Source: Terrabacter aerolatus
Lineage (GTDB): Bacteria; Actinomycetota; Actinomycetes; Actinomycetales; Dermatophilaceae
Direction of reading: 5' to 3'
Assembly (NCBI RefSeq): GCF_007991735.1
Contig: NZ_BJYX01000002.1
Span: 124,001-188,000, forward strand
Length of the DNA: 64,000 bases
This document shows, piece after piece, positions 10,390-19,546 of this stretch. Each line of letters starts with the position of its first letter. Position 1 is the first letter of the stretch. Both the position numbers and the translations under genes were made by a program. Under the pieces are notes generated by a model. That model ran no database searches. It was given only the letters and a program-made list of their open reading frames with translations, and was not told the origin of the DNA.

Positions 10390-11928
10390 GTGACCGACCT
10401 GCCAACTGACCTGACGAGGGCCACCGCCGCCGACCTGGCGGACGCCCTCGCGAGCAAGACCATCAGCTCCGTCGAGGTGACGCAGGCGCACCTCGACCGG
10501 ATTGCCGCCGTCGACGGGCAGGTGCACTCCTACCTGCACGTCGACACCGAGGGCGCCCTCGCCCAGGCACAGGCCGTCGACGAGCGACGCCACTCGGGGG
10601 AGAGCCTCGGTGCGCTCGCCGGTGTGCCGATCGCCGTCAAGGACGTCATGACGACCCGGGGCGTGCCGACGACGTGTGGCAGCCGCATCCTCGAGGGGTG
10701 GATCCCGCCCTACGACGCGACGGTCGTCACGAAGCTGCGCGAGGCGGGGCTGCCGATCCTCGGCAAGACGAACATGGACGAGTTCGCGATGGGGTCCTCG
10801 ACCGAGCACTCGGCCTATGGTCCGTCGCACAACCCGTGGGATCTCGACCGGATCCCCGGCGGCTCGGGCGGCGGCTCGAGCTCGGTGCTCGCCTCCTTCC
10901 AGGCGCCGCTCGCGACCGGCACCGACACCGGTGGCTCGATCCGCCAGCCGGCCGCGGTCACGGCGACGGTGGGCACCAAGCCCACCTATGGCGGCGTCTC
11001 GCGCTACGGGCTCGTGGCGCTCGCCAGCTCCCTCGACCAGGCCGGCCCCTGTGGCCGCACGGTCCTCGACACCGCACTGCTGCACGCCGTCATGGGCGGG
11101 CACGACCCGATGGACTCGACGTCCATCGACGCGCCCGTGCCGCCGGTCGTCGAGGCGGCCCGCGCCGCCGACGTGCGCGGCATGCGGATCGGCGTCGTCA
11201 AGGAGCTCGGCGGCGAGGGCTACCAGCCCGGCGTGCGTGCGCGCTTCGACGAGTCGGTCGCCCTGCTCGAGGAGCTCGGCGCGGAGGTCGTCGAGGTCAG
11301 CTGCCCCAACTTCGAGTACGCCCTCGCGGCCTACTACCTCATCCTCCCGAGCGAGGCGTCGAGCAACCTCGCCAAGTTCGACGCGATGCGCTACGGCCTG
11401 CGGGTGCTGCCCGAGGGGGTCGATGCCCCGAGCGCCGAGCAGGTGATGGCGGCCACGCGCGACGCCGGCTTCGGCGCCGAGGTCAAGCGCCGCATCATCC
11501 TCGGCACGTACGCCCTGAGCTCCGGCTACTACGACGCGTACTACGGCTCGGCGCAGAAGGTCCGCGCGCTCATCGCCCAGGACTTCGACGCGGCATACAG
11601 CACGGTCGACGTCCTCGTCAGCCCGACCGCGCCGACGACGGCGTTCAAGCTCGGCGACAAGCTCGAGGACCCGATGGCGATGTACCTCAACGACATCGCG
11701 ACCATCCCGGCCAACCTCGCCGGCGTCCCGGGCATGTCGATCCCGTCCGGCCTCGCCGACGAGGACGGGCTGCCCGCGGGCATCCAGATCCTCGCGCCCG
11801 CGATGAAGGACGAGCGGCTCTACTCGGTGGGCGCCGCCCTCGAGAAGGCGCTCGTCGACCGCTGGGGCGGTCCGATCCTCGACCGCGCACCCTCGCTGGG
11901 TGGCGCCGCTGCTGCGAAGGGAGCCTGA
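10390..11928 (+). CDS. gatA: Asp-tRNA(Asn)/Glu-tRNA(Gln) amidotransferase subunit A
   Basis: GatA is the glutaminase subunit that releases ammonia for transamidation. It is an amidase-signature enzyme with a Ser-cisSer-Lys triad, visible as K84 (PIAVKDV), S159 (GGSGGGSS) and S183 (TDTGGSI). GTG 10390 gives 512 residues and begins at the conserved region [15 protein letters not shown]. An upstream in-frame ATG at 10306 would add sequence overlapping the inverted repeat and is less likely. It is followed one base later by gatB. Confidence 0.95.
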   Translation: MTDLPTDLTRATAADLADALASKTISSVEVTQAHLDRIAAVDGQVHSYLHVDTEGALAQAQAVDERRHSGESLGALAGVPIAVKDVMTTRGVPTTCGSRILEGWIPPYDATVVTKLREAGLPILGKTNMDEFAMGSSTEHSAYGPSHNPWDLDRIPGGSGGGSSSVLASFQAPLATGTDTGGSIRQPAAVTATVGTKPTYGGVSRYGLVALASSLDQAGPCGRTVLDTALLHAVMGGHDPMDSTSIDAPVPPVVEAARAADVRGMRIGVVKELGGEGYQPGVRARFDESVALLEELGAEVVEVSCPNFEYALAAYYLILPSEASSNLAKFDAMRYGLRVLPEGVDAPSAEQVMAATRDAGFGAEVKRRIILGTYALSSGYYDAYYGSAQKVRALIAQDFDAAYSTVDVLVSPTAPTTAFKLGDKLEDPMAMYLNDIATIPANLAGVPGMSIPSGLADEDGLPAGIQILAPAMKDERLYSVGAALEKALVDRWGGPILDRAPSLGGAAAAKGA

Positions 11929-11929
11929 G

Positions 11930-13477
11930 ATGAGCACGGCCACCGCCGACGCCGTCATGGACTACGACGAGGCCATGGGCAAGTTCGACCCCGTGATGGG
12001 CCTCGAGGTCCACGTCGAGCTGCACACGGCGACGAAGATGTTCTGCGGCTGCCCGACCGAGTTCGGTGCCGAGCCCAACTCGCAGGTGTGCCCGGTGTGC
12101 CTCGGCCTGCCCGGCGCCCTGCCCGTCGTCAACGAGAAGGCTGTCGAGTCGGCGATCCGCATCGGGCTGGCGCTCAACTGCGAGATCGCCGAGTGGTGCC
12201 GCTTCGCCCGGAAGAACTACTTCTACCCGGACATGCCGAAGAACTTCCAGACGTCGCAGTACGACGAGCCGATCGCCTTCGAGGGCTACCTCGACGTCGA
12301 GCTCGAGGACGGCAGCACGTACCGCGTCGAGATCGAGCGCGCCCACATGGAGGAGGACACCGGCAAGTCGCTGCACATCGGCGGCGCGACGGGCCGCATC
12401 CACGGCGCCGACCACTCGCTCGTCGACTACAACCGTGCCGGGATCCCGCTCATCGAGATCGTCACCAAGCCGATGGTCGGCGCGGGGGAGCGGGCGCCCG
12501 AGGTGGCCAAGGCCTACGTGTCGGCGCTGCGCGACCTGCTGCGCGCCCTCGACGTCAGCGACGTCAAGATGGAGCAGGGCTCGATGCGCTGCGACGCCAA
12601 CGTGTCGCTGCGACCGCGGGTCGGGGCGCCCCTCGACGAGGCGCAGCTAGCCGTGCCGCTCGGCACCCGCACCGAGACGAAGAACGTCAACTCGCTCCGC
12701 TCGGTCGAGCGGGCCGTGCGCTACGAGATCTCGCGCCACGCGGCGATCCTCGACGGCGGCGGCTCGATCCTGCAGGAGACGCGCCACTGGCACGAGGACA
12801 CCGGCATCACGACCTCGGGCCGCGTCAAGTCCGACGCCGAGGACTACCGCTACTTCCCCGAGCCCGACCTCGTGCCCGTCGCACCGACGCGCGAGACGGT
12901 CGAGGCTCTGCGCGGGACGCTGCCGGAACCCCCCGGGCTTCGTCGCAAGCGGCTCCAGTCCGACTGGGGCTACAGCGATCTCGAGATGCGCGACGTCGTC
13001 AATGCGGGCGCTGTCGAGCTCATCGAGGAGACCGTGGCGGCCGGCGCGAGCGCCGCAGCCGCACGGAAGTGGTGGCTCGGTGAGCCCTCGCGCCGCGCCA
13101 ACGCCGAGGGTCAGGACATCGTGTCGTATGCCGCCGGGCTGGGCCTGACGCCCGCGCACATCGCCGAGCTCGACGGACTCGTCGCGGCGGGACGGCTCAA
13201 CGACTCGATGGCACGACAGGTGCTCGACGGCGTGCTCGCCGGTGAGGGCACCCCGACCGCGGTGGCCGACGCGCGTGGGCTCGAGCTCGTCCAGGACGAC
13301 GGTGCCCTCGAGGCGGCCGTCGACAAGGTCATCGACGCGAACCCCGACGTCGCGGCCAAGATCCGCGACGGCAAGGTGACCGCGGCCGGGGCGCTCATCG
13401 GACAGGTCATGAAGGAGATGAAGGGCCAGGCCGACGCCGGCAAGGCCCGCGAGCTCATCCTCGCCAAGCTCCAGTAA
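11930..13477 (+). CDS. gatB: Asp-tRNA(Asn)/Glu-tRNA(Gln) amidotransferase subunit B
   Basis: GatB is the kinase/transferase subunit that phosphorylates the mischarged amino acid and receives ammonia from GatA. It has 515 residues. Near the N terminus are the family motif [10 protein letters not shown] and the zinc-site cysteines in CGCPTEF and [33 protein letters not shown] and a C-terminal YqeY-like helical tail ending in [17 protein letters not shown] follow. ATG 11930 is preceded by AAGGGAG overlapping the end of gatA. An inverted repeat follows its stop. Confidence 0.95.
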   Translation: MSTATADAVMDYDEAMGKFDPVMGLEVHVELHTATKMFCGCPTEFGAEPNSQVCPVCLGLPGALPVVNEKAVESAIRIGLALNCEIAEWCRFARKNYFYPDMPKNFQTSQYDEPIAFEGYLDVELEDGSTYRVEIERAHMEEDTGKSLHIGGATGRIHGADHSLVDYNRAGIPLIEIVTKPMVGAGERAPEVAKAYVSALRDLLRALDVSDVKMEQGSMRCDANVSLRPRVGAPLDEAQLAVPLGTRTETKNVNSLRSVERAVRYEISRHAAILDGGGSILQETRHWHEDTGITTSGRVKSDAEDYRYFPEPDLVPVAPTRETVEALRGTLPEPPGLRRKRLQSDWGYSDLEMRDVVNAGAVELIEETVAAGASAAAARKWWLGEPSRRANAEGQDIVSYAAGLGLTPAHIAELDGLVAAGRLNDSMARQVLDGVLAGEGTPTAVADARGLELVQDDGALEAAVDKVIDANPDVAAKIRDGKVTAAGALIGQVMKEMKGQADAGKARELILAKLQ

Positions 13478-13490
13478 CCGCGTACCAACC

Positions 13491-13569
13491 GTCGAGAGGC
13501 CAGAGTGCGCGGGACCCGTAGAGTCCGGCCCCTCGACGGTGGAGGTCGGGCAAGCGGTGGCCTCTCGAC
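13491..13569. terminator. Inverted repeat at the gatB convergent junction
   Basis: GTCGAGAGGCCA at 13491-13502 pairs exactly with 13558-13569 across a 55-nt interval that itself contains partial complements. It lies between the stops of gatB and the leftward DUF937 gene. It may act as a two-way terminator, but the long loop makes this uncertain. Confidence 0.4.
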
Positions 13570-13581
13570 CGGGAGGGGTGG

Positions 13582-14325
13582 CTAGCGCTTGCCGCCGCCC
13601 AGGAGGCCGCCCAAGAGGCCGCCGAGGACGTCGCCGGCGCCGCCACCACTGGCACCGCCGGCACCGCCGGCACTCGAGGCGCCACCGCCGAGCACCTGGC
13701 CGAGGATGTCCTGGAGCGGGTTGGACCCACCGGCCGCCGCACCCGTCGACGTCGCGCTGCCCGGGGCCTGCACCGGCGCGCTGTCGGCTCCGGCGCCCCC
13801 GGGGAAGAGCGGACCGTCGTCGGTCGAGCCGGCAGCGGTCGACCCGGTCGACCCGGTCGACCCGGTCGACCCGGTCGACCCGGTCGACCCGCTCCCGGCA
13901 CCCGAGCCGGAAGCGCCGCCGAGCAGGCCCCCGAGGCCGCCCTGGCCCATCCGGTTCGCGAGCCACGACATGACGATGGGGGCGAGGAGGGGCAGCAGCT
14001 TCTGCACGAGGCCCCCGGACCCGCCGCCGATCCCGCCCAGCTGGTTGACGACCTGATCGGTGCTGCCGCCGAAGATGTTGCCGACGATGGCGCGACCGTC
14101 CTGCTCGTCCACGTCGGCGAGGTTGGTGACCGGGGCCTGGTGGTCCGACAGCGCCGCGAGCAGCGAGTCGGCTCCGGCCGGGTCGGCGGCGTTGGCGTGC
14201 AGGCCGCCCAGGAGAGCGGGCAGCGCGTGCTCCGTGGCCTGCCGGACCTCGTCACTGCCGACGCCGAGCTGACCGGCCAGCTGCTCGATCGGTACCTGGT
14301 CGAGGATCTCGTCGTACGAACCCAT
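13582..14325 (-). CDS. DUF937 family protein with GST repeat linker
   Basis: The product is 247 residues from ATG 14325, which follows a good AGGAGGGG ribosome site. The N-terminal 120 residues (SYDEILDQVPIEQLAGQLG, ALPALLGGLHANA) fit the DUF937 family of unknown function. The C-terminal half is Gly/Ser/Ala-rich, with six Gly-Ser-Thr units in a row and a closing LGGLLGGLLGGGKR. No signal peptide or membrane span is evident. The low-complexity tail may be disordered and is encoded by a 9-bp tandem repeat. Confidence 0.75.
   Translation of the reverse strand: MGSYDEILDQVPIEQLAGQLGVGSDEVRQATEHALPALLGGLHANAADPAGADSLLAALSDHQAPVTNLADVDEQDGRAIVGNIFGGSTDQVVNQLGGIGGGSGGLVQKLLPLLAPIVMSWLANRMGQGGLGGLLGGASGSGAGSGSTGSTGSTGSTGSTGSTAAGSTDDGPLFPGGAGADSAPVQAPGSATSTGAAAGGSNPLQDILGQVLGGGASSAGGAGGASGGGAGDVLGGLLGGLLGGGKR
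13837..13890. repeat. 9-bp tandem repeat, six copies
   Basis: Six exact copies of GGTCGACCC run head to tail inside the DUF937 gene and encode (Gly-Ser-Thr)6 on the minus strand. Perfect identity suggests recent slippage expansion. Copy number would be expected to vary between strains without changing the frame. Confidence 0.9.
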
Positions 14326-14443
14326 GGTGCCCCTCCTGCTCGTGGGCGGCGTCGATGCAGCCCTGCTCGTCAGGCTAGTCACGTCGGGACCGTCCCGGCA
14401 GGCCCGGTGAGGCAGGCCCGTCGCGGCGGGAGCGGGGGAGGGT

Positions 14444-15694
14444 TCAGCCGACGCCGACCGCCGACAGCGGCAGGGAGATGAGCCGGTCGGCGCGGTCGTT
14501 GTTGCTCGTCGTGATCCAGACGCGGTCCCCGACGAAGCGGATGTCGCGGATCCGGCCGTAGACGCCCTGTAGGTGGCGGGTCGGGGTGCCCGCCGTGCCG
14601 TCGGCGTTGATCGGCACGCGCCAGACCGACTGACCCCGCAGGGCGGCCATGTAGACGGCTCCGTCGGGACCGACCGCGATGCCGCTGGGCGACATCTCCG
14701 ACGTCGGCCACTGGGCCACGGGGTCGACGTAGTCGGGGTTGCCGGCTCGGCCCTCGACCTCGGGCCAGCCGTAGTTCCGTCCGGGCTGGATGAGGTTGAG
14801 CTCGTCGAAGGTGTTCTGACCGAACTCACTGGCCCACAGGCGTTTCCGGCTGTCCCAGGCAAGTCCCTGCACGTTGCGGTGACCGTAGGACCAGATGGGC
14901 GATCCGCCGAAGGGGTTGCCCGGAGCGGGGTCACCGTCGGGGGTGATGCGCAGGATCTTGCCGCCGAGAGAGCCGAGGTTCTGCGACAGGGACGTGTCTC
15001 CGGCCTCGCCGGTGCCCACGTACAGGTAGCCGTCGGGGCCGAAGGCGATGCGTCCGCCGTTGTGGTACCGGCCTCGCGGGATGCCGGAGAAGATGACGAC
15101 CGGCTTGCCGATCGTCCCGTCACGCCAGGGGACCGCAGCGATGCGGTTGTCGCTGTCGGTCGAGTAGTAGGCGTAGAAGACGGGGTCGGCGTCGAAGTCG
15201 GGTGGCACGGCGAGCCCGAGGAGCCCGCCCTCGCCCTCGGTCCGGGTGATCGGCAGCTCCCCGGCGACGGTCGGCTTGCCGCCGGAACCGGGTCTGGGCA
15301 CGTGATGGATCCGGCCCGTGTTGCGCTCACTGACGAGGGCGCTGCCGTCGGGCAGCACGGCCACCGACCAGGCGATGTCGATGCCCGACAGCAGCGTCAC
15401 CGGGCCGGCTGCGGCGGCGGTGGGCTTGGCCGCCTGCGTGCCCGGGCTGGTCGGCGTGCTCGTCGTGGGGGCGGGGGAGGTGCTGCTGCTCGGCGGTGCG
15501 GCGGTCTTCGTCGGCGGGTTGCCGGTGTCCGTCCCCGTGGCGTCCGCGGTGCCGGGCGTCGTCGCGCTGCCCGCGCTCGTGACGTTCCCGGAGGGAGTGG
15601 TGGTGGGTCCGGCCGTCGAGCACCCCGCGAGGGCGAGAGCGATGGCGACGCAGCCCGTGAGGGCGCGCCCGATCGATCGGGAGGTGTGCGGCAT
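14444..15694 (-). CDS. PQQ-dependent sugar (glucose/sorbosone) dehydrogenase-like lipoprotein
   Basis: The 416-residue product has a lipoprotein signal (ALALAGC, Cys25) and a Thr/Pro/Ser-rich spacer of about 60 residues. A six-bladed beta-propeller of the soluble glucose dehydrogenase (GSDH) family follows. Motifs include GGLLGLAVPPDF, GRYHNGGRIAFGPDGYLYVGTG split over one blade, and YGHRNVQGLAWD. It should act outside the membrane and oxidise a sugar or polyol with PQQ, although many homologues have no proven substrate. The start codon lies within a GTATGCC motif. An inverted repeat GTCCCAC-N7-GTGGGAC at 15705-15725, just upstream, could be an operator. Confidence 0.82.
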   Translation of the reverse strand: MPHTSRSIGRALTGCVAIALALAGCSTAGPTTTPSGNVTSAGSATTPGTADATGTDTGNPPTKTAAPPSSSTSPAPTTSTPTSPGTQAAKPTAAAAGPVTLLSGIDIAWSVAVLPDGSALVSERNTGRIHHVPRPGSGGKPTVAGELPITRTEGEGGLLGLAVPPDFDADPVFYAYYSTDSDNRIAAVPWRDGTIGKPVVIFSGIPRGRYHNGGRIAFGPDGYLYVGTGEAGDTSLSQNLGSLGGKILRITPDGDPAPGNPFGGSPIWSYGHRNVQGLAWDSRKRLWASEFGQNTFDELNLIQPGRNYGWPEVEGRAGNPDYVDPVAQWPTSEMSPSGIAVGPDGAVYMAALRGQSVWRVPINADGTAGTPTRHLQGVYGRIRDIRFVGDRVWITTSNNDRADRLISLPLSAVGVG

Positions 15695-15734
15695 ACCTCA
15701 TTGTGTCCCACGGGACGCGTGGGACCACTCGGGA

Positions 15735-16397
15735 TCAGCCGCCGCGTCGCGCGAGCGTCTCCTCGAGGCCCGCCTGCACCTCCGCGTGGACGACGCGGGC
15801 GTCGACGACGCGCCGGGCCGCCGCGAGGTCGCCGGTGAAGGCGCGGAACAGCAGGAGCAGGTCGATGTCGTGCGTCGGGCGCTCGACCCGGACGGGGGCG
15901 CCCGTGCGCACGACACCCGGGGCGACGACGGAGAGGTAGGCGCCAGTGCGGCCCTCCTCGGTGAAGCGCCGTACCCAGCGGGGCTCGGCCATGTGCGCAG
16001 CGAAGGTGCTGCACGGGATGCGGGGCACCTCGACCCGCAGCACGACGTCGTCGATGTGCCACAGCTCCCCGACGAGGGCGTGCGTCGCGTCGAGGCCGAC
16101 GGTCGTGACGTTCTCGCCGAACTCGCCGGCGCGCAGGGGCCGACCGACCTGCTGCTCCCAGAAGTCCAGGTCCTCACGGGGGTAGGCGTAGACCGCCTGC
16201 AGCGCACCGCCGTGGTGCTTCGGGTTGCCGACCTCGTCGCCGACGACGCCACTGCCGAGACCGCCGTGCTTGGGACCGGGGTCGCGCACCTCGAAGGCGT
16301 CGACCGCCTGCTTGTCGATGGCCGTCGGTCGGCCGCCCCCGCGAGGGGTGGTGCGCCTGCCGGTGGCGAGCGAGAGGACGTGGGGCTCGGTGGTCAC
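15735..16397 (-). CDS. MOSC domain protein
   Basis: The product is a MOSC (molybdenum cofactor sulfurase C-terminal) domain protein of the YiiM type. The region GPKHGGLGSGVVGDEVGNPKHHGG precedes a Tyr-rich strand (QAVYAYPREDLDFW), FGENVTTVGLD, and a conserved cysteine in RIPCSTFAAHM. Such proteins bind molybdenum cofactor and reduce N-hydroxylated compounds or transfer sulfur. GTG 16397 (220 residues) is preferred because TAGGCT lies a few bases upstream. An ATG at 16442 would place the start inside the divergent promoter. It is divergent from the 2-hydroxyacid dehydrogenase gene. Confidence 0.85.
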   Translation of the reverse strand: MTTEPHVLSLATGRRTTPRGGGRPTAIDKQAVDAFEVRDPGPKHGGLGSGVVGDEVGNPKHHGGALQAVYAYPREDLDFWEQQVGRPLRAGEFGENVTTVGLDATHALVGELWHIDDVVLRVEVPRIPCSTFAAHMAEPRWVRRFTEEGRTGAYLSVVAPGVVRTGAPVRVERPTHDIDLLLLFRAFTGDLAAARRVVDARVVHAEVQAGLEETLARRGG

Positions 16398-16465
16398 CCC
16401 GGCGAGCCTAGCCGCCGTGCCGGGTCGGTCCGCTGGACTCACCAGGGCTTCGTTAGCGTGTCGAC

Positions 16466-17422
16466 ATGGCTGCCGATCCGCTCGTCGTGTCCGTCCCCGA
16501 CCCGGAGTACGCCGAGGCGCTCGCCGACCTCGACGGCGTCGACGCGATCGTGTGGGACATGGGGTCGCCGCACCCGCGCGGCAGCGAGATCCGGCTCGCG
16601 GTGCTGCCCTACATGACGTCGCTGCGGCTGGCCGACGTGACGCCGGGCCTCGACTCCCTCGAGGTGCTCCAGCTGCAGAGCGCTGGCTACGAGCACTTCG
16701 TGGACGGTCTGCCGGACGGGGTGACGCTGTGCAACGCGGCCGGCGTGCACGACGCCTCGACGGCCGAGCTGGCCCTCACCCTCACCCTCGCGTCGATCCG
16801 TGAGATCCCCGGTTTCGTTGCCTCGCAGGCGCGTTCGCGCTGGGAGCCGTTGCGTCTCCGCTCGGCGCTCGCCGATCGCAGGGTCCTCGTCGTGGGTTAC
16901 GGACAGATCGGGCGGGCGATCGCACGTCGGTTCGCGCCGTTCGAGGTCACCGTCACGGCGGTCGCGTCGCGGGCTCGCGCCGGCGACGAGCTGGTACCGC
17001 ACGTGCACGGCATCGACGAGCTGCCCGAGCTCCTGCCGCAGCACGACGTCGTCGTCGTCATCGTGCCGCTCACCGGCGCGACGCGCGGACTCTTCGACGC
17101 GCCGATGCTCGGTCGTATGCCGGACGGCGCGCTGCTCGTCAACGTCGCCCGTGGCGCGGTGGTCGAGACCGACGCCCTCGTCGCCGAGTGCGCGGCCGGC
17201 CGGCTGCTCGCAGCGGTCGACGTGACCGACCCGGAGCCGCTCCCTCGGGACCACCCGCTGTGGACCACGCCGGGGGTCCTCATCACGCCGCACGTGGGGG
17301 GCGCGACCGACGCGATGCGTCCACGCGCCATCGCCCTCGTCCGCAGGCAGGTGCAGACCCTGCTGTCAGGGCGTCCCGTCGACAACGCCGTCGCCGGGCC
17401 CTTGTCTGCCCAGCAGCCATAG
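16466..17422 (+). CDS. D-isomer-specific 2-hydroxyacid dehydrogenase
   Basis: This is a 318-residue NAD(P)-dependent oxidoreductase of the D-2-hydroxyacid dehydrogenase family. The Rossmann motif VVGYGQIGRA is followed by the catalytic Arg in NVARGAVV, Glu in DVTDPEPLP and His in TPHVGG. Its N-terminal half is shorter and more divergent than SerA. It lacks an ACT domain, so it is not a second SerA. TAGCGT (16454-16459) lies 6 nt before ATG 16466, indicating a leaderless start. The physiological 2-oxo/2-hydroxy acid is not predictable; glyoxylate/hydroxypyruvate reductase is a common guess for this subgroup. Confidence 0.85.
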   Translation: MAADPLVVSVPDPEYAEALADLDGVDAIVWDMGSPHPRGSEIRLAVLPYMTSLRLADVTPGLDSLEVLQLQSAGYEHFVDGLPDGVTLCNAAGVHDASTAELALTLTLASIREIPGFVASQARSRWEPLRLRSALADRRVLVVGYGQIGRAIARRFAPFEVTVTAVASRARAGDELVPHVHGIDELPELLPQHDVVVVIVPLTGATRGLFDAPMLGRMPDGALLVNVARGAVVETDALVAECAAGRLLAAVDVTDPEPLPRDHPLWTTPGVLITPHVGGATDAMRPRAIALVRRQVQTLLSGRPVDNAVAGPLSAQQP

Positions 17423-17436
17423 TGGACACTGTCAAC

Positions 17437-18519
17437 ATGACCGAGACCGTCGTCGCCATCGGCACGCGCAAGGGGCTGTGGATCGCCCGGAGCACCGACC
17501 GCCGCGAGTGGGCCCTCGAGGGCCCGCACTTCCTCATGAGCGAGGTGGCGTCGGTCGCTGTCGACACCCGCGAAGGTCGCTCGACCGTGCTCGCCGGGGT
17601 CAAGTCGTGGCACTGGGGGCCGACCGTCCAGGTGTCGTCCGACGGTGGGCGCACGTGGACCGAGAGCGCCGAACGGGCCCTGTCGTTCCCGAGTGACACC
17701 GACACAGCACTGGAGCGGGTGTGGCAGCTGACGCCGGACCCCAACGACGCCGACGTGGTGTGGGCCGGGGTCGAGCCGCACGCCCTCTTCCGCAGCACCG
17801 ACCGTGGCGAGAACTACGAGCTCGTGCGAGGCCTGTGGGACCACCCGCACCGGCCCAGCTGGGAGCCGGGCTTCGGCGGAGGAGCCGTCCACACGATCGT
17901 CCCCGAGCCCGGCGAGCCGGAGCACCTGCTCGTGGCCATGAGCGCCGGCGGCGTCTACCGCTCGGAGGACGGCGGTCAGACGTGGGCCGCGAGCAACCCC
18001 GGCATCCGCGCCTACTTCATGCCGGACAACGAGTACCCCGACCACGGCCAGTGCGTCCACAAGGTCGCCCGCGGCCAGGCCGACGGCGCCCTCTACGCGC
18101 AGAACCACAAGGGTGTCTACCGCTCCGACGACAACGGGCGCACCTGGGACTCCATCGCCGAGGGGCTGCCCACCGACTTCGGTTTCACGATCCTCGCCCA
18201 CCCGCGCCGGCCCGGTGTCGTGTGGAACGTCCCGGTGCAGGACGACGGCGAGCGCATCCCGCCGGGCGCCCAGCTGCAGGTCCAGCGCTCCGACGACGGC
18301 GGCGCGCACTGGCGCATGCAGGCCGACGGGCTCCCCGCGGACAGCTACACGTGCGTCCTGCGCGACGCCGCGTCGCTCGACGAGGCCGACCCGGTCGGCG
18401 TCTACCTCGGCACCCGCAACGGTGACGTCTTCGCCTCCGTCGACGAGGGGGAGTCCTTCACCCGCATCGCCACCCAGCTGCCCGACGTCCTCGTCGTGCG
18501 CGCAGCCCAGCTCGCCTGA
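17437..18519 (+). CDS. BNR/Asp-box repeat beta-propeller protein (sialidase-fold)
   Basis: The 360-residue protein has at least five Asp-box-like repeats: SSDGGRTW, STDRGENY, SEDGGQTW, SDDNGRTW and SDDGGAHW. It belongs to the WD40/YVTN/BNR-type propeller group often labelled exo-alpha-sialidase. There is no signal peptide, so it is probably cytoplasmic. I do not see the sialidase catalytic arginine triad clearly, so glycosidase activity is doubtful. It starts at ATG 17437, 15 nt after the dehydrogenase gene. It is followed 17 nt after its stop by a MoaD-like gene, suggesting co-expression and a shared job. Confidence 0.75.
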   Translation: MTETVVAIGTRKGLWIARSTDRREWALEGPHFLMSEVASVAVDTREGRSTVLAGVKSWHWGPTVQVSSDGGRTWTESAERALSFPSDTDTALERVWQLTPDPNDADVVWAGVEPHALFRSTDRGENYELVRGLWDHPHRPSWEPGFGGGAVHTIVPEPGEPEHLLVAMSAGGVYRSEDGGQTWAASNPGIRAYFMPDNEYPDHGQCVHKVARGQADGALYAQNHKGVYRSDDNGRTWDSIAEGLPTDFGFTILAHPRRPGVVWNVPVQDDGERIPPGAQLQVQRSDDGGAHWRMQADGLPADSYTCVLRDAASLDEADPVGVYLGTRNGDVFASVDEGESFTRIATQLPDVLVVRAAQLA

Positions 18520-18536
18520 GACGCAAGGGATCTCGT

Positions 18537-18833
18537 ATGCCGTCTGCTCCCGTTCGCGTCATCCTGCCGGGCATGCTCCGCGACCTCGTCGGTGGGGTGG
18601 CGGAGATCGAGGTCGAGTCCCCGTCCGACTCCCAGACCGTCGCCGAGCTGCTTGATCGGGCGTTCTCGGAGCACCGTGTGCTCGACGGCAAGGTGCGCGA
18701 CGAGCGCGGCCAGATCCGCCGCCACGTCAAGGTGTTCGTCAACGGCGAGGACGCGACCCGCGGCGAGGGCGTCGCCGCGCCCGTGCCGGCCGGTGCGCGG
18801 GTCCACATCATCAACGCCGTCTCCGGGGGCTGA
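18537..18833 (+). CDS. MoaD/ThiS-family ubiquitin-fold sulfur carrier-like protein
   Basis: The 98-residue beta-grasp protein ends in VSGG, the Gly-Gly tail by which MoaD/ThiS/CysO carriers are adenylated and thiocarboxylated by an E1-like enzyme. An internal insertion (DERGQIRRHVKVFVNGED) matches the MoaD-like subgroup. No E1-like activating gene or molybdopterin synthase gene is nearby. It follows the BNR-repeat gene closely and probably shares its transcript. The ATG (18537) sits within a GTATGCC motif. A role in cysteine, thiamine or molybdopterin synthesis, or in protein modification, cannot be chosen from sequence alone. Confidence 0.85.
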   Translation: MPSAPVRVILPGMLRDLVGGVAEIEVESPSDSQTVAELLDRAFSEHRVLDGKVRDERGQIRRHVKVFVNGEDATRGEGVAAPVPAGARVHIINAVSGG

Positions 18834-18870
18834 CCCGGCAGGTCCCCGACGGGCCGTCCTCGCGCCGCCG

Positions 18871-19485
18871 TCAGGCGTCGACGCCGAGCAGGATCGGCAG
18901 CACGGTCCGCTCGAGCTCGCCGACGGCCAGCGAGCGCGGCTCGACGAGGCGCTGGGTCATCGACCCCTGGGCGAGCGCGATGGCGGCGCGCACGAACAGC
19001 TCGGTGGGGATGGGCATGGTGAGGCCCTGGCGTGCGACCGTCTCGTCGACGACCGTGACGAGTTCGTCGCGGACGCGGCGCTGCTGGGCGGCCCACGCCC
19101 GGCGGGCCTCGGGGTCGCGGATGGCGTGGAGGGTGAACTCCGTCGTCAGCACGAGCCAGCGCTCCTTGCTGCGGCTGTCGTCGGCGAGCGCCGCGAACAC
19201 GTCGCGCAGGACCTCGTCGGTCCCCGCGTGCTCGCGCTTGCCGGCCCGGCGGATCCGGTCGACGAGCGCCTCGGAGTGGCGCCGGGACAGCTCGACGACG
19301 AGGTCGTCCTTGGAGCTGAAGTTGGAGTAGAACGCGCCCCGGGTGAAGCCTGCCCTGTCGCAGATGTCCTCGACGGTGGCCCCGTGGAAGCCGCGCTCGG
19401 CGAAGACCGAGCTCGCGGCCTCGAGCACGCGATCGCGGGTGGCCTGGCGTCGGGCGCTGATTCGGGGCTCGGCGGTCGTGGTCAT
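18871..19485 (-). CDS. TetR family transcriptional regulator
   Basis: A 204-residue regulator from ATG 19485. TATCCT lies 7 nt upstream, so it is probably leaderless; an upstream in-frame ATG at 19521 would run through the operator region. The N-terminal helix-turn-helix (TVEDICDRAGFTRGAFYSNF) is typical, and the C-terminal ligand domain is unique to the protein. It is divergent from the ABC-like/YhgE operon and presumably represses it and itself through the GATACG/CGTATC sites between them. The ligand is unknown; such pairs often respond to membrane-active or lipophilic compounds. Confidence 0.9.
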   Translation of the reverse strand: MTTTAEPRISARRQATRDRVLEAASSVFAERGFHGATVEDICDRAGFTRGAFYSNFSSKDDLVVELSRRHSEALVDRIRRAGKREHAGTDEVLRDVFAALADDSRSKERWLVLTTEFTLHAIRDPEARRAWAAQQRRVRDELVTVVDETVARQGLTMPIPTELFVRAAIALAQGSMTQRLVEPRSLAVGELERTVLPILLGVDA

Positions 19486-19490
19486 GTGTG

Positions 19491-19546
19491 CAAGGATACG
19501 TGCTCGAATTGGATACGACAACGTATCGGATGCATACTCGTATCGT
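19491..19546. promoter_or_regulatory. Candidate TetR operators between divergent genes
   Basis: GATACGACAACGTATC at 19512-19527 is a perfect 6-bp inverted repeat with a 4-bp centre. Further GATACG or CGTATC half sites occur near 19494 and 19538. The cluster covers both start regions, as expected for an autoregulated TetR repressor. This is inference from symmetry and position. Confidence 0.6.

Noticed and set aside
13837-13890. Possible CRISPR or VNTR-type array
   Set aside because: The units are 9 bp with no spacers and encode Gly-Ser-Thr in frame within a protein gene; no cas genes are present.
17437-18519. Secreted sialidase
   Set aside because: Asp-box repeats are present but there is no signal peptide and the catalytic arginine triad is not evident.
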